Positions 27,886 to 34,816 of a stretch of DNA of 64,000 bases are shown piece after piece. Positions within the stretch are counted from its first letter, which is position 1. Each line of letters opens with the position of its first letter. This DNA comes from Citromicrobium bathyomarinum (GTDB taxonomy: Bacteria; Pseudomonadota; Alphaproteobacteria; Sphingomonadales; Sphingomonadaceae), in contig CP155577.1 of the NCBI GenBank assembly GCA_001306305.2, positions 1,719,501 through 1,783,500 of the forward strand, read 5' to 3'. The notes under the pieces were generated by a model that saw nothing but the letters and a program-made list of their open reading frames with translations, was not told the DNA's origin and searched no databases. Made by a program: the position numbers and the translations under genes.

Positions 27886-28289
27886 TGGCTGAATACCGCC
27901 GTTTCGGCTGGGGTGGCCCAAAATTTGGCGATCGGGTTCTGTGTCAAGAGTCACCTGCCATTTAGACAATGATCTGACGGGACCGGCTGGAGTGTGGCGT
28001 TCCTAGAGGTTTTCTAGAGATTGATCGCTATGTGGCTCTTAGCGGGGCTTACAGGCTCGCTGAGGGGTCTCTGAGCGGTCGATGCGGTCGCGGGTGCTGG
28101 CGTGGAAGTGGGCGAAATGTGCCCAGTTCGGCATTTTCGCACCTCGAACTGGGCACTTATTGATATTCAAGGGAAAATGGTGAGCGGGCTGGGGCGGGAT
28201 GGTCCTTGGCCCCCTGCGAACTGGGACAGTTTTTTCGCTGGCATGAGCAGCCGCTCCGACAGTTCGCGATGCGGAGAGCGGCAATTCAT
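27886..28289. other. Non-coding left-end region of the prophage
   Basis: About 400 bp without a convincing gene and with lower GC than the flanks. It holds a CTAGAG-N5-CTAGAG direct repeat near 28,009, the CGAACTGGG repeats listed separately, and the 3' end of the leftward immunity operon. By analogy with Mu, transposase end-binding sites and the attL terminus should lie in or just before this stretch. Confidence 0.6.
28119..28226. repeat. Three CGAACTGGG repeats, two as a 12-bp inverted pair
   Basis: A perfect inverted repeat GTGCCCAGTTCG (28119-28130) / CGAACTGGGCAC (28145-28156) with a 14-nt spacer, and a third copy CGAACTGGGA at 28217-28226. They may be transposase end sites (L1-L3 equivalents). 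The inverted pair could instead be the terminator of the leftward YedK operon, but there is only ATTTCG after the stem. Confidence 0.55.
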
Positions 28290-28895
28290 CTATCGCTTGC
28301 GCGCCCAGGGCTCGGACGTGCGATCGACATCCAGTGGCCCTTCGTAAGCGCGGCACAGGTCGAGCGCTTCTTCTGCAGAGCCGGTCTGCCATGTCGCATA
28401 GGTATCGGGCTGGAGGATCACGGGCATGCGGTTGTGGACCTGTGCGGCGGGGCCTGCCGCTTCGGTCATGACCATCGAATAGCAGTCGCCCCATTCGTCG
28501 CTCGCGCGCCAGATGCCGGCCACGGCGAATGCCTCGACATCGGGCAGGGACATCCATGTGCGCGTCATCGCGCCGCGCTGCCCTTCCGCCTCGGCCCAGG
28601 CGGTCAGCGGGATCAGGCAACGCCGCTCTTCGAAACTGAAGCGCCACATGAAGCTGTCCAGCTTGTCGGAGCGCGCGTTGTTGACCGGTCGCGGCTTGAG
28701 CGGCGCGCCGGTCTTCTTGCTCTTCTGCGCCAGCGGAAAGCCCCACACCATCGAGCGCAGCTGCCCATTGGCGATCACCGCACCCGAGTACCCCGGATAG
28801 ACTTCCTCGGCGTAATTGGAGCCGAGATCGCCGGCGGCGGCGAAGATCCGCGCGATCTCCGCCTGGGCCTTCGTCATGCGGTAGAGATTACACAT
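28290..28895 (-). CDS. SOS response-associated peptidase, YedK/HMCES family
   Basis: 201 aa SRAP-domain protein. Catalytic Cys2 follows the initiator Met (MCNLYR). NNARSDKLDSFMWRFSFEERRCLIPLTAWAEAEG carries the conserved Asn and Glu, and HNRMPVILQPD the active-site His. Such proteins form a thiazolidine crosslink with abasic sites in single-stranded DNA. The start at 28895 is required because Cys2 must be exposed. It is the last gene of the operon beginning with the phage repressor and overlaps the 58-aa gene by 8 nt, so it should be expressed in the lysogen. Confidence 0.9.
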   Translation of the reverse strand: MCNLYRMTKAQAEIARIFAAAGDLGSNYAEEVYPGYSGAVIANGQLRSMVWGFPLAQKSKKTGAPLKPRPVNNARSDKLDSFMWRFSFEERRCLIPLTAWAEAEGQRGAMTRTWMSLPDVEAFAVAGIWRASDEWGDCYSMVMTEAAGPAAQVHNRMPVILQPDTYATWQTGSAEEALDLCRAYEGPLDVDRTSEPWARKR

Positions 28896-29064
28896 CGGAG
28901 GCCGTTGCGGCGTCGCGGAAGATGACGCTGCAGCCCTCACCCATGGCGGCCTCAAGTTCGGCACGGATGGCCATATCGCGGCGATAGCTGCCGGTGCCGC
29001 GCCGCCGCGAACCGGGAACCTCGGCCCCGTCGGCGTCGATGATGACTACGTAGCTGTGGTTCAT
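28888..29064 (-). CDS. 58-aa phage protein, unknown
   Basis: Begins MNHSYVVIIDADGAEVPGSRRRG and continues with a helical segment (YRRDMAIRAELEAAMGEG). Its ATG overlaps the stop of the upstream 106-aa gene (ATGA), and its end overlaps the yedK start by 8 nt. The tight packing supports a real gene. Function unknown. Confidence 0.6.
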   Translation of the reverse strand: MNHSYVVIIDADGAEVPGSRRRGTGSYRRDMAIRAELEAAMGEGCSVIFRDAATASDV

Positions 29065-29381
29065 AGATCGGGGGTAGGGTACCAGACGACGATGCCGCGA
29101 TCCTCAGAAAGGACGCAACGTCCGCTTCCCCGCATTGGCACGCCATAGGCGTTATCAGCACGATAGGTTAGGCGGTATTGTTCATTTTGATCAAAGGACG
29201 CGTCTCTGAATTCCAGAATTTCGAGAGTGTCGGGCGCGACCAGGGTTTCTGCGATTTTTTTTGCGCATAGTGATCTCGGGCGGTCCCCCTGGGAAGCCAA
29301 TAGGGCGACCCCGCCAATGATTAGAATACCGACGAGCGCATAGAGCGGAGTTCTAATCGGCTTCGACGCTGTTTCGCTCAT
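29061..29381 (-). CDS. Small membrane-anchored phage protein
   Basis: 106 aa. Short cytoplasmic N-terminus, one transmembrane helix (LYALVGILIIGGVALLA), then a roughly 75-aa soluble domain with two Cys (SLCAKKI, GRCVLSED) that could form a disulfide outside the membrane. Its start overlaps the repressor stop (29378-29381, ATGA), so it is co-expressed in the lysogen. A superinfection-exclusion role is conceivable, but this is only inference from location and topology. Confidence 0.65.
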   Translation of the reverse strand: MSETASKPIRTPLYALVGILIIGGVALLASQGDRPRSLCAKKIAETLVAPDTLEILEFRDASFDQNEQYRLTYRADNAYGVPMRGSGRCVLSEDRGIVVWYPTPDL

Positions 29382-30079
29382 AATTTCCCCACCTTCGCGA
29401 TGACCCTGCCGATGATCCGCAGTTCGTCGTCGACGGCGAAGTCGTCGGGGACGGCCGGGTTGTCCGACAGGATGGTGACGCCTTCGCGGGTCGGTCGCAA
29501 GCGCTTGATCATGCCGAAGTCGCCCACGGTGCAGGCCCAGATCAGGTCGCGGTCAAACATCGTATCCTGGCTGCGGTCGATCAGGATCAGGTCGCCACTG
29601 GAGATGGTCGGCTCCATCGAGTCGCCCTGGCCGATCGCCCAATAGAGCTGCCCCGGCCGGGCATCGGTGAAGTTCTGCAGCCACTCGCGCGAGAAGATCC
29701 GCTTAGCGGGCTCAACGTGCCCGCTCACGTCGCTCGCGCCCATGCCGTAGCGCATGTCGATCTCGTCGATCTCCACGAGGTCGCCTGGTTCGATTGGCCT
29801 GCCGGTTTCGTCGAAATGCTGGCCGATCTCTTCGAAGCCGGGCGATGCGACCAGCTGCTCCACCAACGGATGACGCTGGCGACGGCCTGAAACAACATAC
29901 TGGACATCTACCCCATGCTCTGCCGCGCGTGCGAGATAGTCCAACGTGATCGGTGAACTCCCCGTTTCGTAGGCAAGTTGGGTGTTTTTCGAGATGCCAG
30001 CCAGATCCCCAAAGGCCCTCTGGCTGTAGCTCAACCGTTCGCGTTCCTCCCGCAAACGCAGGGGCCATCCCTCAAGCAT
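29378..30079 (-). CDS. Phage repressor, XRE HTH + S24 LexA-like peptidase domain
   Basis: 233 aa lysogeny repressor. The N-terminal helix-turn-helix spans about residues 6-60 (LREERERLSYSQRAFGDLAGISKNTQLAYE). The C-terminal S24 domain has S154 in GQGDSMEPTISSGDLILID and K192 in GDFGMIKRL, the Ser-Lys dyad of LexA/CI-type proteins. No canonical Ala-Gly or Cys-Gly cleavage site is obvious in the linker. The start at 30079 places the HTH at the N-terminus. It is divergent from Ner and should act on the intervening operators. Confidence 0.9.
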   Translation of the reverse strand: MLEGWPLRLREERERLSYSQRAFGDLAGISKNTQLAYETGSSPITLDYLARAAEHGVDVQYVVSGRRQRHPLVEQLVASPGFEEIGQHFDETGRPIEPGDLVEIDEIDMRYGMGASDVSGHVEPAKRIFSREWLQNFTDARPGQLYWAIGQGDSMEPTISSGDLILIDRSQDTMFDRDLIWACTVGDFGMIKRLRPTREGVTILSDNPAVPDDFAVDDELRIIGRVIAKVGKL

Positions 30080-30164
30080 CGAGAATTCCCAACTTACGGG
30101 GTTGCATAGTCCAGAATACTGCTCCATGGTCCAGATAACAGGGACAACGAATTGGACTGAGCCC
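30080..30164. promoter_or_regulatory. Divergent repressor/ner control region
   Basis: 85 bp between the leftward repressor and rightward ner. It contains direct repeats GTCCAGAATACTG (30109-30121) and GTCCAGATAACAG (30129-30141), exactly 20 bp apart (two helical turns), and a downstream CGAATTGG at about 30148. These are good candidates for repressor/Ner operators and, for CGAATTGG, a transposase accessory site. Promoter boxes are weak; the sequence does not settle them. Confidence 0.6.
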
Positions 30165-30410
30165 ATGCATCTTGACCGTATGCATCCTGAGGATGTGAAG
30201 GCCGCGATCCGGAAGAAGTACGGCACCGTCGCGCGCTTCGTTAAACAGCACGACCTCCCCACCAGTGGGGTGAGCGACCTTTTCCGGGGCAGAACGAGCG
30301 CGCGCGTTGCGAACGCGGTCGAGAAAGTGCTGGCCGAGGATGCGGAGTCCAAACATTCGGACAGCGATAGGCGCGGTGCCGCCACCGGTAAAGGGGCGGC
30401 TGCGGCATGA
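30165..30410 (+). CDS. ner: Ner-like (Nlp family) DNA-binding protein
   Basis: 81 aa. The core MHPEDVKAAIRKKYGTVARFVKQHDLPTSGV, with the HTH at about residues 8-40, matches the Ner family of transposable phages, in which it turns down early and repressor transcription. The C-terminus (GAATGKGAAAA) is low-complexity. The second-position His and the HPED motif support a start at 30165. It overlaps the next gene by ATGA. Confidence 0.85.
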   Translation: MHLDRMHPEDVKAAIRKKYGTVARFVKQHDLPTSGVSDLFRGRTSARVANAVEKVLAEDAESKHSDSDRRGAATGKGAAAA

Positions 30411-31099
30411 GTGCGCTGGCCCTTTCATCGACCGATCTCAGCGAGTTCGAAGGTGAAGTCTGCGTGATGGACGTGCGGCTGGGAGAGCGCCTTGGCATGG
30501 CGCAGCCGCTGGACATCCGGCGATCGATCAAGCGCAACTTCGATGAGCTTGCAGGCTACGGACCAATTCGCACCCGGTGCGAATTGGTTGAGACGGGCTC
30601 CCGCGCCCGGCGCGAAGTCACCGTCTACTTCCTCAATGAAGAGCAGGCGCTGCTGCTGGCGATGCTGAGCCGTAGTCCCTTGGCGCAGGCGCTTAGGCGC
30701 GAAATCATTACGGTGTTCATGGCGTGGCGACGCGGCAAGCTGGCGACGACGACCGACGCCGATCACCGCTGGGCGATGCTCGAGAAGCGGCTCGACCAGC
30801 TGGAGCGTCTGATCACGAGCCAGGCGATGGTTGAGACGCCCGAGTTCACCAAGGCTGCTGCCTACGCCCCGCCGGTCTTTCGCCTGATCCGCGGTGACGG
30901 AAAGCTGAGGGGGCAACGGTACTCGCGATACTGGCTGGATCATGAAGTCCGCGCACTGATGATCAGTCTGCATCGGCAGCTGACCTTGAGCGATGCGGTT
31001 GCGGCGATTGCCGAGGAAGTCGGCCCCGAGCGCACGCCGTCAAAGAGCGCGCTGCAGCGCATCTGGAAACAACTCGACAAAGCCAGGAGCGCGGCATGA
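30407..31099 (+). CDS. Phage regulatory protein, Rha/antirepressor-like
   Basis: 230 aa. The N-terminal domain (MDVRLGERLGMAQPLDIRRSIKRN... through YFLNEEQALLLAMLSRSPLAQALRREIITVFMAWRRG) resembles Rha/BRO-type phage antirepressors. The C-terminal 60 residues look like a second helix-turn-helix (LSDAVAAIAEEVG...TPSKSALQRIW). The assignment is moderate. The gene contains a perfect 27-bp palindrome at 30562-30588. It is joined to both neighbours by ATGA overlaps. Confidence 0.65.
   Translation: MSALALSSTDLSEFEGEVCVMDVRLGERLGMAQPLDIRRSIKRNFDELAGYGPIRTRCELVETGSRARREVTVYFLNEEQALLLAMLSRSPLAQALRREIITVFMAWRRGKLATTTDADHRWAMLEKRLDQLERLITSQAMVETPEFTKAAAYAPPVFRLIRGDGKLRGQRYSRYWLDHEVRALMISLHRQLTLSDAVAAIAEEVGPERTPSKSALQRIWKQLDKARSAA
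30562..30588. repeat. Perfect 13-bp inverted repeat inside a coding region
   Basis: ACCAATTCGCACC-c-GGTGCGAATTGGT, with 13-bp arms and a 1-nt centre, inside the Rha-like gene. Each arm contains the CGAATTGG motif also seen in the ner control region. It could be an operator or transposase site, or an mRNA hairpin. Confidence 0.7.
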
Positions 31100-31857
31100 G
31101 CCATCCGCACGATCCTTTCCGTCTAGACCCCGTTGAGGTGCGCGAGTTCGAACGAAAGTCGGCTGAAGTTGGTCGAACCACCGCCCTCATGCTTCGAGCG
31201 ATCGGCGAACAGCTCACTCGGGAATTGAAGGTCATTGGCGATCTTCATCGAGCGGATCTCGCCCGTCGTCGAACGGCCACAGTGTCGGAGGGCCTGACAG
31301 AAGCTCCTCTGCGGAATCGGCTCCCCGCATTGTCATCGTCAGAGGATGAATGCGCACAGAGGTATCTGCCGCGCAAGCTGCGGCACAGGTCAGCCATGCG
31401 TAGCCAAGGCGAAGGTGATAGCACGCCAGCAGCAGGTAGCCATGCCGTTCCTGCGGATGGTCGATGCCTGCCAGAAGCTTCGACCATTGGTGCGGTTTCG
31501 CGATCGCCAGATCATGCACGAGATCGGGTCGCCGATCGGCAAGGGCGTGCGCGCCCTCCGTTCCAAGCGCGGACAGGCTGCGTGCAAGGTCCGCCATGCC
31601 TTCTGCTGCAAGCGCTTCAAGGAAAAGCGCGAGGTGCCGGTGGGCCTCGGCCGTATATCGATCAATCTCCATGGTGCTCCCTCGGTTCGGCCAACGGGCA
31701 TCGCTGGTTCCGGTGCGAGAATAGGCACGCTTGCCTGGAGGCGCATCGTCTAAGTCACCTGTCCGAAAAGACACCGGAGAAGCGCCGGAGCCGCGCCGTG
31801 CTGGTCGCACTGGCTGCTTTCGTCGCCGGTGATATGATCTTCGGGAGGCGCGCATGA
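31096..31857 (+). CDS. Open rightward frame of doubtful middle; ends look protein-like
   Basis: 253 codons open. It starts by ATGA overlap with the Rha-like gene and ends by ATGA overlap with the ParB-like gene, as expected for an early-operon member. The first roughly 58 residues (DPVEVREFERKSAEVGRT...GDLHRADLARRR) and the last roughly 30 (KTPEKRRSRAVLVALAAFVAGDMIFGRR, a transmembrane helix) look genuine. The middle is low-quality and lies opposite a better minus-strand gene. In two sampled 60-nt stretches its third codon positions were only 19/40 GC. It may be a small gene interrupted by a cargo gene. Confidence 0.35.
   Translation: MSHPHDPFRLDPVEVREFERKSAEVGRTTALMLRAIGEQLTRELKVIGDLHRADLARRRTATVSEGLTEAPLRNRLPALSSSEDECAQRYLPRKLRHRSAMRSQGEGDSTPAAGSHAVPADGRCLPEASTIGAVSRSPDHARDRVADRQGRARPPFQARTGCVQGPPCLLLQALQGKARGAGGPRPYIDQSPWCSLGSANGHRWFRCENRHACLEAHRLSHLSEKTPEKRRSRAVLVALAAFVAGDMIFGRRA
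31232..31672 (-). CDS. Reverse-strand helical protein nested in the early operon
   Basis: 146 aa, predicted mostly helical (HRHLALFLEALAAEGMADLARSL..., then HGYLLLACYHLRLGYAWLTCAAAC). In two sampled 60-nt stretches GC by its own codon position was 32/40, 19/40 and 29/40 for positions 1, 2 and 3, the pattern expected of a coding frame in GC-rich DNA. It runs against all surrounding early genes and needs its own promoter, presumably in 31673-31853. No family is recognised. It is typical of a 'moron'-type cargo gene (inference). Confidence 0.55.
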   Translation of the reverse strand: MEIDRYTAEAHRHLALFLEALAAEGMADLARSLSALGTEGAHALADRRPDLVHDLAIAKPHQWSKLLAGIDHPQERHGYLLLACYHLRLGYAWLTCAAACAADTSVRIHPLTMTMRGADSAEELLSGPPTLWPFDDGRDPLDEDRQ

Positions 31858-32858
31858 ACGCCGCCGCGAAGAAATCCGCGCCGGTGCTTGCCGACGCGCA
31901 GCTGCTGGAGCTCTCTCCCTCGGACATTCTGATCCCCGAGCGGATCGGCTTCCTGCACGAGGACAAGGCGGCAGCGCTGGGTCGGCTTATGGCGGTCGAT
32001 GGCCAGCGCGATCCGATCAAGGTCGTCCGGTATCTGCCGAGCAAGTCGATCGAAGAGTGCGTCAGCGAGGGCAAGGCTCCATGGCGACTGGTGACCGGCA
32101 TGCATCGCCTGATGGGGGCTACCTACGAAGGCATTACGATCTTCGCGATCGAGGTAAGCGGCAAGGCCGAAGACCTCGCTGAGTTGGAGGCGAGCGAGAA
32201 CCTGCATCGCAGGCCGCTGGGTCCGATCGAGCGGGCAAAGTTCAGCGCGGCCTTGGTGCGGGCCGCACAAGAGCGCGTCGCGCGCGAACACGGTACGCTG
32301 TCGCAGTATAAGTTGGGTGCCAAGGCCCGCTGGGACCGAGTGAAGAGGCAGGAAATTGGGGCGGAAGAGGCCCTGACCGAAGAGACGAGCGATGCTTGCG
32401 ACACAATGTCGCAAGCATACGGCTGGGAAGAGTCCGTCGCCGATGCGCTCGGCCTGACCCCACGGACCATCCAGCGGGACCTCGAGCTTTTCCGGCTGGT
32501 GATCGAGCAGTTCCCCGATCTGGCCGAGGCGCTCTCCAAGCACCCGGTTGTGGGCGAGAACGCCAGCCAGCTGCGCGCGATTGCGCGGGTGAAGGACGAG
32601 GCCAAGCGGCGCGAGGTTATCGAAGCGCTGCTGGCCGATCCGGAGCTCGGCGCAGACGATGCACGGATTGCGGCCGGGGTGGATGCCGAGCGCGGCGTCG
32701 CGCCGACCCCGGCGCAGAAGCACACCAATGCGATAGACAATGGATGGAGCAGGCTGAGCCTGTCCGAGAAGCGCCGCTACCTGCCGCGCTTCGTCGAAAA
32801 GCTGACCCCCGACATGAAGGCGCAGCTGCGCCAGCTGCTGGACGAGGAGCAGAGCTGA
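31854..32858 (+). CDS. ParB/Spo0J-like nuclease-domain protein
   Basis: 334 aa. The N-terminal ParB domain (LSPSDILIPERIGFLHEDKAAALGRLMAVDGQRDPIKVV, then WRLVTGMHRLMGATYEG, corresponding to the GERRxxA-type motif) is followed by ELEASENLHRRPLGPIERAKF and a helix-turn-helix (ESVADALGLTPRTIQRDLELF). Phage ParB-like proteins are often DNA-binding or CTPase regulators rather than partition proteins, and no ParA is present here. Probably an early DNA-metabolism or regulatory protein. Confidence 0.82.
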   Translation: MNAAAKKSAPVLADAQLLELSPSDILIPERIGFLHEDKAAALGRLMAVDGQRDPIKVVRYLPSKSIEECVSEGKAPWRLVTGMHRLMGATYEGITIFAIEVSGKAEDLAELEASENLHRRPLGPIERAKFSAALVRAAQERVAREHGTLSQYKLGAKARWDRVKRQEIGAEEALTEETSDACDTMSQAYGWEESVADALGLTPRTIQRDLELFRLVIEQFPDLAEALSKHPVVGENASQLRAIARVKDEAKRREVIEALLADPELGADDARIAAGVDAERGVAPTPAQKHTNAIDNGWSRLSLSEKRRYLPRFVEKLTPDMKAQLRQLLDEEQS

Positions 32859-33082
32859 TGGCGCAGCGCAAATCCTACGAAGAAAGGGCCTTCACCAAAG
32901 CTCGTTCGCGCTCGCGGCGCATTCGCAAGGCAATCGAGGAGATCGCTTGTGACTTCGCCGACAGCGACGCCAACTGGCTCAGCCATGCTGCAGAAAGTCT
33001 GGCCGAGGCTCTCGACGTCTTCGACAGCGAACTTGCCGAAGAGGTCGAGCATTACCGCGAGGTTTCTGGCGATGCGCGGTGA
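32858..33082 (+). CDS. 74-aa phage protein, unknown
   Basis: Basic N-terminus (MAQRKSYEERAFTKARSRSRRIRKAIEE) and acidic C-terminus (FDSELAEEVEHYREVSGDA), all helical. The start overlaps the ParB-like stop (TGATG) and the end overlaps the methylase gene by 11 nt. Possibly a small DNA- or protein-binding factor. Confidence 0.6.
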   Translation: MAQRKSYEERAFTKARSRSRRIRKAIEEIACDFADSDANWLSHAAESLAEALDVFDSELAEEVEHYREVSGDAR

Positions 33083-33767
33083 AATCTCCTCCGGTCGCCA
33101 CTCGAAGCGCCATCCCTACGACTGGTATGTCGAGGAATACTGGGTCACCGCGCAGCTTTATCGCGCGCTGGGCGGCTTCGCCCAGGAGAAGCGCGAAGGG
33201 CTGGCGGTCTGGGACCCGGCGGCGGGGCTCGGCACGATCGGCGGCGCGTTCCTCGAGGACGGGCACCGGGTCTATTTCTCCGACATCGTCGAGCGGATCG
33301 ACTGGGCACGGATTGGCGAACTCGACGCGACGATCCTGCCGACGTTCCGCAGCGCCGACTTCCTCGAGCTGATCAAGCCGCCTGCGGCGTGTTCGATCGT
33401 CTGCAATCCGCCCTATTCCTATATCGAGGGGATCGCAGAGGCGTTTGTGCGCAATGCGCTCCGACTGACCCATCGCCGGGTGTGCATGCTGGTGCCGGTC
33501 AAGTGGCTGGCCAGTCAGGTTCGCTACGGCCTGTTCGCTGAGGACCATCCGCCGCAGGCGATTCTTTACCTGACCCAGCGTCCCAGCATGCCGCCAGGCG
33601 ACCGGATTGAGGCGATGGGCAACCGCGCATTCCGGGGCGGAATGATCGATTATTGCTGGGTCGTGTGGGACGTGAAGCGCCCCACGCCTCCCGGATTCAC
33701 GCGCAGCGTATGGCTGCCGCCGCTCCACAGGTCGTTCGACCTGCTGCCGATCGCGGGAATCGCATGA
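33072..33767 (+). CDS. Class I SAM-dependent DNA methyltransferase (N6-adenine type)
   Basis: 231 aa. SAM-binding motif I is DPAAGLGT (residues 48-55) and the catalytic motif IV is CNPPYS (111-116), as in N6-adenine methylases. Motif I precedes motif IV as in the gamma/D12 order. No restriction partner is adjacent, so it is probably an orphan phage methylase protecting phage DNA or altering regulation. The start at 33072 is internal to the end of the preceding gene, normal for this operon. Confidence 0.82.
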   Translation: MRGEISSGRHSKRHPYDWYVEEYWVTAQLYRALGGFAQEKREGLAVWDPAAGLGTIGGAFLEDGHRVYFSDIVERIDWARIGELDATILPTFRSADFLELIKPPAACSIVCNPPYSYIEGIAEAFVRNALRLTHRRVCMLVPVKWLASQVRYGLFAEDHPPQAILYLTQRPSMPPGDRIEAMGNRAFRGGMIDYCWVVWDVKRPTPPGFTRSVWLPPLHRSFDLLPIAGIA

Positions 33768-34126
33768 TGGGGCTGGGCAGGATCTTCAAGCCCATCCGGG
33801 TGCCCGATGCGGAGCAGTGGCAGCCGGGTGATCTGGCCGAGTGCATCGTTCAGGGTGACTGGGTCATGGCGGAGACCCGCGAGGACTCGCCGGGCCCCCA
33901 GTTGAGCGAGACGCGGATCGTCACGAAGGTCCGCGTAAAGCGCTGCCCTGTGAGGGGCGAGGTGATCCTCTGGCTGGGCTTTGCCCGCTACCCCGGCCGG
34001 ATTTTCGACGCGAGCTTCTTCCGCAAGGTCCGCCCAAGCGCGGACGAGCAGGTCGCGGCGGAGAATGCCTTTATCGCCCTGATCCGCAAGCAGCCCGCGC
34101 GCTGTCCTGCAGGGGAGGGCGTGTGA
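33764..34126 (+). CDS. 120-aa phage protein, unknown
   Basis: Beta-rich, with a KOW/SH3-like feel (WQPGDLAECIVQGDWVMAE..., TRIVTKVRVKRCPVRGEVILWLGFARYPGRIFDASFFRKV). It starts by ATGA overlap with the methylase stop; a second ATG lies one codon later. The next gene has a similar start (QQGDLILYRERGRDRLNVARV), so the two may be related. Function unknown. Confidence 0.6.
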   Translation: MMGLGRIFKPIRVPDAEQWQPGDLAECIVQGDWVMAETREDSPGPQLSETRIVTKVRVKRCPVRGEVILWLGFARYPGRIFDASFFRKVRPSADEQVAAENAFIALIRKQPARCPAGEGV

Positions 34127-34452
34127 TGGCCGATTTCCAGCAGGGCGACCTGATCCTCTACCGCGAGCGGGGCCGGGACCGGCTCAATGTCGCGCGGGTG
34201 GACATCGTCCGCCGCGACGAAGTCTCGAGCATGCCCTGGCACCCGCTGCGGCGGCGATTCCTCGTCGGCCGGACCCGCATCGAGCGCACCCGGATAGTGC
34301 GCAAGCTGCCGCGCAGCGTCGCTGTGGCCGATCTGGTCGCGGAGCTGCGGGTCGCCGAGCTCAAGCGCGACCGCAAACGCCTCGCTGCAGACAAGTGGCT
34401 CAAACGGACCATCGCACGCATCGCGCACGAACTGGAACAGGAGGGATGCTGA
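34126..34452 (+). CDS. 108-aa basic phage protein, unknown
   Basis: N-terminal beta segment (FQQGDLILYRERGRDRLNVARVDIVRRDEV) and a strongly basic helical C-terminus (ELKRDRKRLAADKWLKRTIARIAHELE). The TGATG overlap fixes the start. Possibly nucleic-acid binding on charge grounds only. Confidence 0.55.
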   Translation: MADFQQGDLILYRERGRDRLNVARVDIVRRDEVSSMPWHPLRRRFLVGRTRIERTRIVRKLPRSVAVADLVAELRVAELKRDRKRLAADKWLKRTIARIAHELEQEGC

Positions 34453-34673
34453 TGCCTCGCCAGACCATCGCCGAGAAATACCGCCAGCACAGGCACGAGA
34501 TGACGCTGGCGCTGCAGCTTGGCTGCACGCCGAACGAAGCGCGCGCAAAGATTCGCTGGGACCAGGCGCGCGAGCGGATCGAACGGAGCGAGGCGCGGAT
34601 CGCCAAGCGCGCCGACGCGCCGCTCCGGCTGCGCGACCTGCCCGACGAAGCCTGGATGATGAGGGACAGATAG
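34452..34673 (+). CDS. 73-aa phage protein, unknown
   Basis: Helical and highly charged (IAEKYRQHRHEMTLALQLGCTPNEARAKIRWDQARERIERSEARIAKRA). The start overlaps the preceding stop (TGATG). No family recognised. Confidence 0.5.
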   Translation: MPRQTIAEKYRQHRHEMTLALQLGCTPNEARAKIRWDQARERIERSEARIAKRADAPLRLRDLPDEAWMMRDR

Positions 34674-34675
34674 CG

Positions 34676-34816
34676 ATGTCGAACGTCAAACCCGCCCCGA
34701 TCGGGCTGACCGAAGGCGTGGTCGCCAAGATGGTCGGCGACCGCCCCGCCTATGGCAAAGGCATCGTCCGCGTGCCGATCGTTCCCGTCAGCAAGGGAGA
34801 TCGCAGCGATGGCTAA
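34676..34816 (+). CDS. 46-aa phage peptide, unknown
   Basis: Begins MSNVKPAPIGLTEGVVAKMVGD and ends VPVSKGDRSDG, without transmembrane character. It sits 2 nt after the previous stop and overlaps the next gene by 8 nt; its 3' end supplies the AAGGGAGA ribosome-binding site of that gene. Low-information but well placed. Confidence 0.45.
   Translation: MSNVKPAPIGLTEGVVAKMVGDRPAYGKGIVRVPIVPVSKGDRSDG

Noticed and set aside
27886-28118. Possible insertion-sequence remnant in the prophage left-end region
   Set aside because: The sequence has an IS-like feel (CTAGAG direct repeat, lower GC), but no transposase fragment or terminal inverted repeat could be defined.
27800-28118. Target-site duplication at the prophage left end
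   Set aside because: The right end is outside the window, so the 5-bp duplication cannot be tested.
28119-28156. Inverted repeat as an intrinsic terminator for the leftward immunity operon
   Set aside because: The stem is good, but only ATTTCG follows; kept as a repeat of uncertain role rather than called a terminator.
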